Below, in pieces: positions 4,089 through 7,245 of a DNA stretch of 7,245 nt. The stretch covers positions 1 through 7,245 of the forward strand of contig JAGVCI010000068.1 of assembly GCA_020059985.1 (NCBI GenBank). Direction: 5' to 3'. Origin of the DNA: Candidatus Peribacterales bacterium. GTDB taxonomy: Bacteria > Patescibacteriota > Gracilibacteria > Peribacterales > Peribacteraceae. The notes under the pieces were generated by a model. The model did not search any database, had not been told where the DNA came from, and saw only the letters and a list, made by a program, of their open reading frames with translations. Position 1 is the stretch's first letter; each line of letters starts with the position of its first letter. A program made the position numbers and the translations under genes.

Positions 4089-6526
4089 TTTCCGGTTTTG
4101 TCTTTCTCTTTAGGCATCCCTGGGAATAGCCACTCTATATTCGCGATCGGAGTTTTTGCCACGATCTGCAACATCCACCGCGTAACGATGACCGCCGTGA
4201 ACATGGAGATGACAAGACCCATACCTAGCGTGATCGCAAATCCTCGAACGATGGACGTACCGATCAAGAAGAGGATGATGCAGGTGATGATGGTCGAGGC
4301 GTTTCCATCGCGGATGCTTGGCCACGCACGAATGAAGCCTGTTTCGAGTGCGGTGCGGAGCGTTTTCCCTTTGCGAAGTTCTTCCTTCGTTCGTTCGAAG
4401 ACGAGCACGTTCGCGTCCACGGCCATACCAATAGAAAGGATCATACCCGCGAGACCCGCAAGCGTGAGCACAACGTTCTGGGATGAGAATAGGAAGAGTG
4501 GAAACTTGAGCAGCGCGATGAAGAGCACGGCATAGACAACAAGTGCGAAATCGGCGATAAGACCGAGCATGCGGTACACCAAGACCATGAAGAGCATGAG
4601 CACCACTGTTCCGATGAGCGCAGCTTTTACCGAGTCACGCATAGCCTCCGCGCCTAGTGTCGCTTCCACCGTGCGCTGACCTGTGAGATAGATAGGAGCG
4701 GGGATTGCCCCAGTATTCAGATCTTGTGCGAGCGTGCGCGCTTCGATGATGTTGCTGCTTCCGGTGATCACCGCGATGCCACCGATAATTTCAGTCTGTA
4801 CTGTCGGAGCCGAGACCAGCTGCCCGCCGACAAAGATGGCGATTCTGCGGCCGATGTTCTTCTTCGTGAGTTCTTGGAACAACTTGGCGCCCTCATCATC
4901 GAAGGTGATTTGCACAACGGGGAGATTGCTGACTGGATCCAATGAAACCGTTGCAGAACGGAAGTGCTTTCCATCGAGCGAGGTGTCCTTCCAGCCAGTT
5001 GGCATGAGCGAGAAGAAAATAGAGCGGATGACGACGGCGTCCTCACGGCTCTGCACCTGTCCGTTCTTGATCTGCGTGAGGTATCCCTCACCACGTGTTG
5101 CGGCATCTTCTCCGGAGAGAATTAATTGATCGAACGTTGCGGTATCGGGCTGAGAAGCGGGTGCACTATCTGCGCGAATAATGTGGTACCCGAACTGTGT
5201 TTCGACTGGATCGCTCACTTCTCCACTCTCGAGGTCGAATGCTACGGCTTCGAATGCGGGCACCATGTCTCCACGACCGAACGAGCCGAGGGTTCCACCA
5301 TCATCGCCCGACGGGCCATCGGAGTAGGTGCGTGCGAGGGAAACAAAATCCTCACCGCTATCCAAACGGCTTGCAATTTGGTTGGCCAGTGCCTCTGCCT
5401 CCGCCTTTGTGCGTGTGACGCCTTCCGCAGCAGAAAGGGCTCCTTCGTATGCGATCAAGATGTGGCTTCCGTTCATCACTTCCTCTCCTTCCACTTTGTT
5501 TTGCAGGTAGAGGAGGACCGAGCGACCGTCATCGAGTTTGACGCCCTGCACTTCGCCGAGCGACATAGAGGAGAGAGCTGCGACGACATCTGCGTCGATC
5601 GTTCCCGCGATCAGCGGAACATTGTCCTCAAATGAGTACGTGGCCTGGCCATCGCGCTCTGCAATGACTTCGAACGCGTGAGACGGAGATGTGATCGTGC
5701 GACCGGTCTGTGTGCGAGGCGACACCACTTCTGCGAGGTAGATACCGGGGATCACTTGCGGAGTGAGGGAACCGTCTGCGGCCTGTGCCATCGTTTCGAC
5801 GGAACCATCGACGCGTCGGACGCCATCGGTCGGCTTCGCATTCCAGAGATCTACCAATCCTTCGGGGAGTTCATCATGGAAATATTGTGCACTCTCGCTG
5901 TAGGCGATGCCGAGTTGGTCACTCAAGTCCTGGCCCATTGTGGCGAGTGAGAGACCGCTCGCGGTCATTGTTTGCTCGACAGAGCTCACGCGTGCTCTCA
6001 CCTCAGCTTCGTATTCCGTCGTCACATCATGGAACTCCTCTTTAAATTCGAGTTGGATTGTTTTTCCGACCGTGTCGATACACACCTGCGTGTCGACCAC
6101 ACCCGGACACTCCACGAGGAGGTGTTTCTCATCACCGATGTAGGACGGCGTGATTGTTGCCTCACTCACTCCGAGCGAGTTGATGCGACGTTCGAGAACC
6201 GTGCGGATCGCTTCCACGATGTTCGCGCGCTGTGCTGTGATGCTCTGCACCTGAGCGCGCATGTTCGCGATGGCTTCGGGAGTTGCGCCCGTGTCCTGGA
6301 GCGTCTTGAGTTCCGCTTCCATGCGGGCGATCTGATCCTCTATTTCTCGCTCAGAGATGCGGAAATCGAGCTGTGTGCCTCCTGCGAGATCGAGGCCATA
6401 GTGCAGAGAAAGATTCCGGAATCCCGGCAACCACTGTCGATACTCCGGCGGCAGTGCCACGAGGACGACCAGTGCTGCCAGAACGAGCGTGAGGATCGGC
6501 CGGAAGTACGATTGATTCTTTGCCAT
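4085..6526 (-). CDS. secD: Protein translocase subunit SecD with built-in parvulin domain
   Basis: SecD is an inner-membrane RND-fold protein that, usually with SecF, uses the proton gradient to pull exported proteins from SecYEG. Of 813 residues: helix 1 at about 10-26; the SecD signature GLDLAGG at 44-50; an alpha-helical stretch at 57-108; a P1 base segment at about 100-165 (VLERRINSLGV, IQLEFKEEF); a P1 head at about 515-612 (VVQITFDDEGAKLF, KKNIGRRIAIFVGG, DLNTGAIPAP); and five more helices from about 632 to 785. AGMILSIGMAVDANVLVFER (693-712) is the conserved fourth-helix motif with Asp704. A parvulin-type prolyl isomerase domain lies at 353-452 (GSHILIAYEGA, GTLGSFGRGDMVPAFE, ETQFGYHII, with His355 and His448), inside an extra segment of about 350 residues between the P1 base and head. 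Usual SecD proteins have about 400-620 residues. It follows the lipoprotein gene by 6 nt. No secF follows. Confidence 0.96.
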   Translation of the reverse strand: MAKNQSYFRPILTLVLAALVVLVALPPEYRQWLPGFRNLSLHYGLDLAGGTQLDFRISEREIEDQIARMEAELKTLQDTGATPEAIANMRAQVQSITAQRANIVEAIRTVLERRINSLGVSEATITPSYIGDEKHLLVECPGVVDTQVCIDTVGKTIQLEFKEEFHDVTTEYEAEVRARVSSVEQTMTASGLSLATMGQDLSDQLGIAYSESAQYFHDELPEGLVDLWNAKPTDGVRRVDGSVETMAQAADGSLTPQVIPGIYLAEVVSPRTQTGRTITSPSHAFEVIAERDGQATYSFEDNVPLIAGTIDADVVAALSSMSLGEVQGVKLDDGRSVLLYLQNKVEGEEVMNGSHILIAYEGALSAAEGVTRTKAEAEALANQIASRLDSGEDFVSLARTYSDGPSGDDGGTLGSFGRGDMVPAFEAVAFDLESGEVSDPVETQFGYHIIRADSAPASQPDTATFDQLILSGEDAATRGEGYLTQIKNGQVQSREDAVVIRSIFFSLMPTGWKDTSLDGKHFRSATVSLDPVSNLPVVQITFDDEGAKLFQELTKKNIGRRIAIFVGGQLVSAPTVQTEIIGGIAVITGSSNIIEARTLAQDLNTGAIPAPIYLTGQRTVEATLGAEAMRDSVKAALIGTVVLMLFMVLVYRMLGLIADFALVVYAVLFIALLKFPLFLFSSQNVVLTLAGLAGMILSIGMAVDANVLVFERTKEELRKGKTLRTALETGFIRAWPSIRDGNASTIITCIILFLIGTSIVRGFAITLGMGLVISMFTAVIVTRWMLQIVAKTPIANIEWLFPGMPKEKDKTGN

Positions 6527-6532
6527 GTGATC

Positions 6533-7198
6533 TTACTTGATCGGCGTGAACGTGATGTGCGATCCCACATTCAAGTCATCCGCGAAAACTGCAGCGAGTG
6601 CAGCGGATGGAATGCCTTTGATAACGATGTTCGATGTGAGACCATTTGCTGTCGGTACGTAAATGGATGCGAGTTGGTCACGCACGAAGAGACCGACGTG
6701 CTTCCCCTCATTCGCCTCGAAGAGAGCCTCGAGTTTTGCGGCACCTGCCTCGGTGAACATGATGGAGATGGTTCCTTTGCCTTCTTCTGTTCCACTCGTC
6801 ACCCAGTCGAGATCGTCCTCGGTCATGCCAAGATCGACGAATGGTTTCTCATTGTTCTGAACGGTGAGGTCGCCCTCTTCTCCTTCTTCTGCCTCGCGCA
6901 TCACACGAAATTTCAGCGGTTCGATCATGTCATTCTCAAGTGCGATCGCTGATTCTACCTGTGTGAGGTGCGCCGTAATAGTTGGCTCTGCACCCTCGAG
7001 GTCGACAGTCACTTCGCGCACATCGCCCTCATGCGCCTGGCTGCGTAACGCAATGACATTGCGAGCCGCAGCGACCAGCTCTGCTTGACGAGCTTCATCC
7101 GTCGTATCAAAAGTCATGCGAAAACTTATTGGGGATGCTTTTGCTTGGCATCCTGCGATAAAAAGGCCGGCGATGAGGAGAGCGGAGAGTCTTTTCAT
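6533..7198 (-). CDS. Lipoprotein resembling a free-standing SecD P1 domain
   Basis: The 221-residue product has a lipoprotein signal: MKR, hydrophobic residues 4-16, and lipobox IAGC with Cys17. It should therefore be lipid-anchored on the outer face of the membrane, with no further membrane helix. The mature part looks like the extracytoplasmic P1 domain of SecD. Residues about 44-102 (AARNVIALRS ... EPLKFRVMREA) parallel the P1 base of the neighbouring SecD (AIRTVLERRI ... IQLEFKEE). Residues about 143-218 (ISIMFTEAGAAKLEALFEAN, HVGLFVRDQLAS, IVIKG, DDLNVGSHITFTP) parallel the P1 head, including a shared DLN.G. An acidic linker (REAEEGEEGD) lies at 101-110. Its stop is 6 nt before secD, so the two are almost certainly one operon. 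The 47 nt before its ATG show no clear Shine-Dalgarno. A helper role for SecD is inferred only. Confidence 0.85.
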   Translation of the reverse strand: MKRLSALLIAGLFIAGCQAKASPISFRMTFDTTDEARQAELVAAARNVIALRSQAHEGDVREVTVDLEGAEPTITAHLTQVESAIALENDMIEPLKFRVMREAEEGEEGDLTVQNNEKPFVDLGMTEDDLDWVTSGTEEGKGTISIMFTEAGAAKLEALFEANEGKHVGLFVRDQLASIYVPTANGLTSNIVIKGIPSAALAAVFADDLNVGSHITFTPIK

Positions 7199-7245
7199 AG
7201 TGGGCTAGAGTGTAGGGAATAGGTATACCGTGCGCAATCCGTTGG

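Noticed and set aside
5972..6952. 326-codon plus-strand open frame opposite secD and the lipoprotein gene
   Set aside because: It is antisense to two well-supported genes, its product is rich in Cys, His and Arg without any recognisable domain, and it matches what codon bias of the true strand produces.

Overview
The window is a compact bacterial segment in which every supported gene lies on the minus strand. It reads, in transcription order from right to left: a SecD-P1-like lipoprotein, secD, three proteins of unknown function, folB, and the 5' part of another unknown gene. The standard bacterial code fits, since TAA, TAG and TGA all end genes. The stand-alone SecD with a parvulin domain built into it, the tight gene packing and the many genes without a clear Shine-Dalgarno (SD) sequence suggest a Candidate Phyla Radiation (Patescibacteria) genome, perhaps of Peribacteria/Peregrinibacteria type. 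This placement is an inference from memory of such proteins and was not searched.

Right part (4085-7198): a two-gene unit. A lipoprotein (Cys17 lipobox) that resembles a free-standing SecD P1 domain is followed after 6 nt by secD. The SecD protein (813 aa) has the usual six-helix plan, but about 350 residues containing a parvulin-type prolyl isomerase domain interrupt its P1 region. No secF follows.

Middle part (658-4088): three genes in DNA that looks poorer in G+C than secD and folB. Single 60-base samples gave about 43% here against about 60% in the flanks. The first (3128-4000) has its own TTGACA promoter overlapping the secD stop and a twin-arginine-like signal. The second (2295-3008) has a core I associate with planctomycete proteins of unknown function. 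The third (658-2133) shares its HEAT-like plus STN-like body plan with the first gene. Genes two and three also share a 5' cassette: a gap-free 77-bp promoter block, a Shine-Dalgarno and start region, and about 50-60 N-terminal residues with a GD..SWRRLE motif. Their downstream bodies are unrelated. This mosaic island is the most unusual part of the window.

Left part (1-648): folB (dihydroneopterin aldolase) begins 9 nt after the third island gene, so it is probably co-transcribed with it. Next comes a truncated gene of unknown function that runs off the left edge. I saw no tRNA, rRNA, CRISPR array, insertion sequence or convincing intrinsic terminator.
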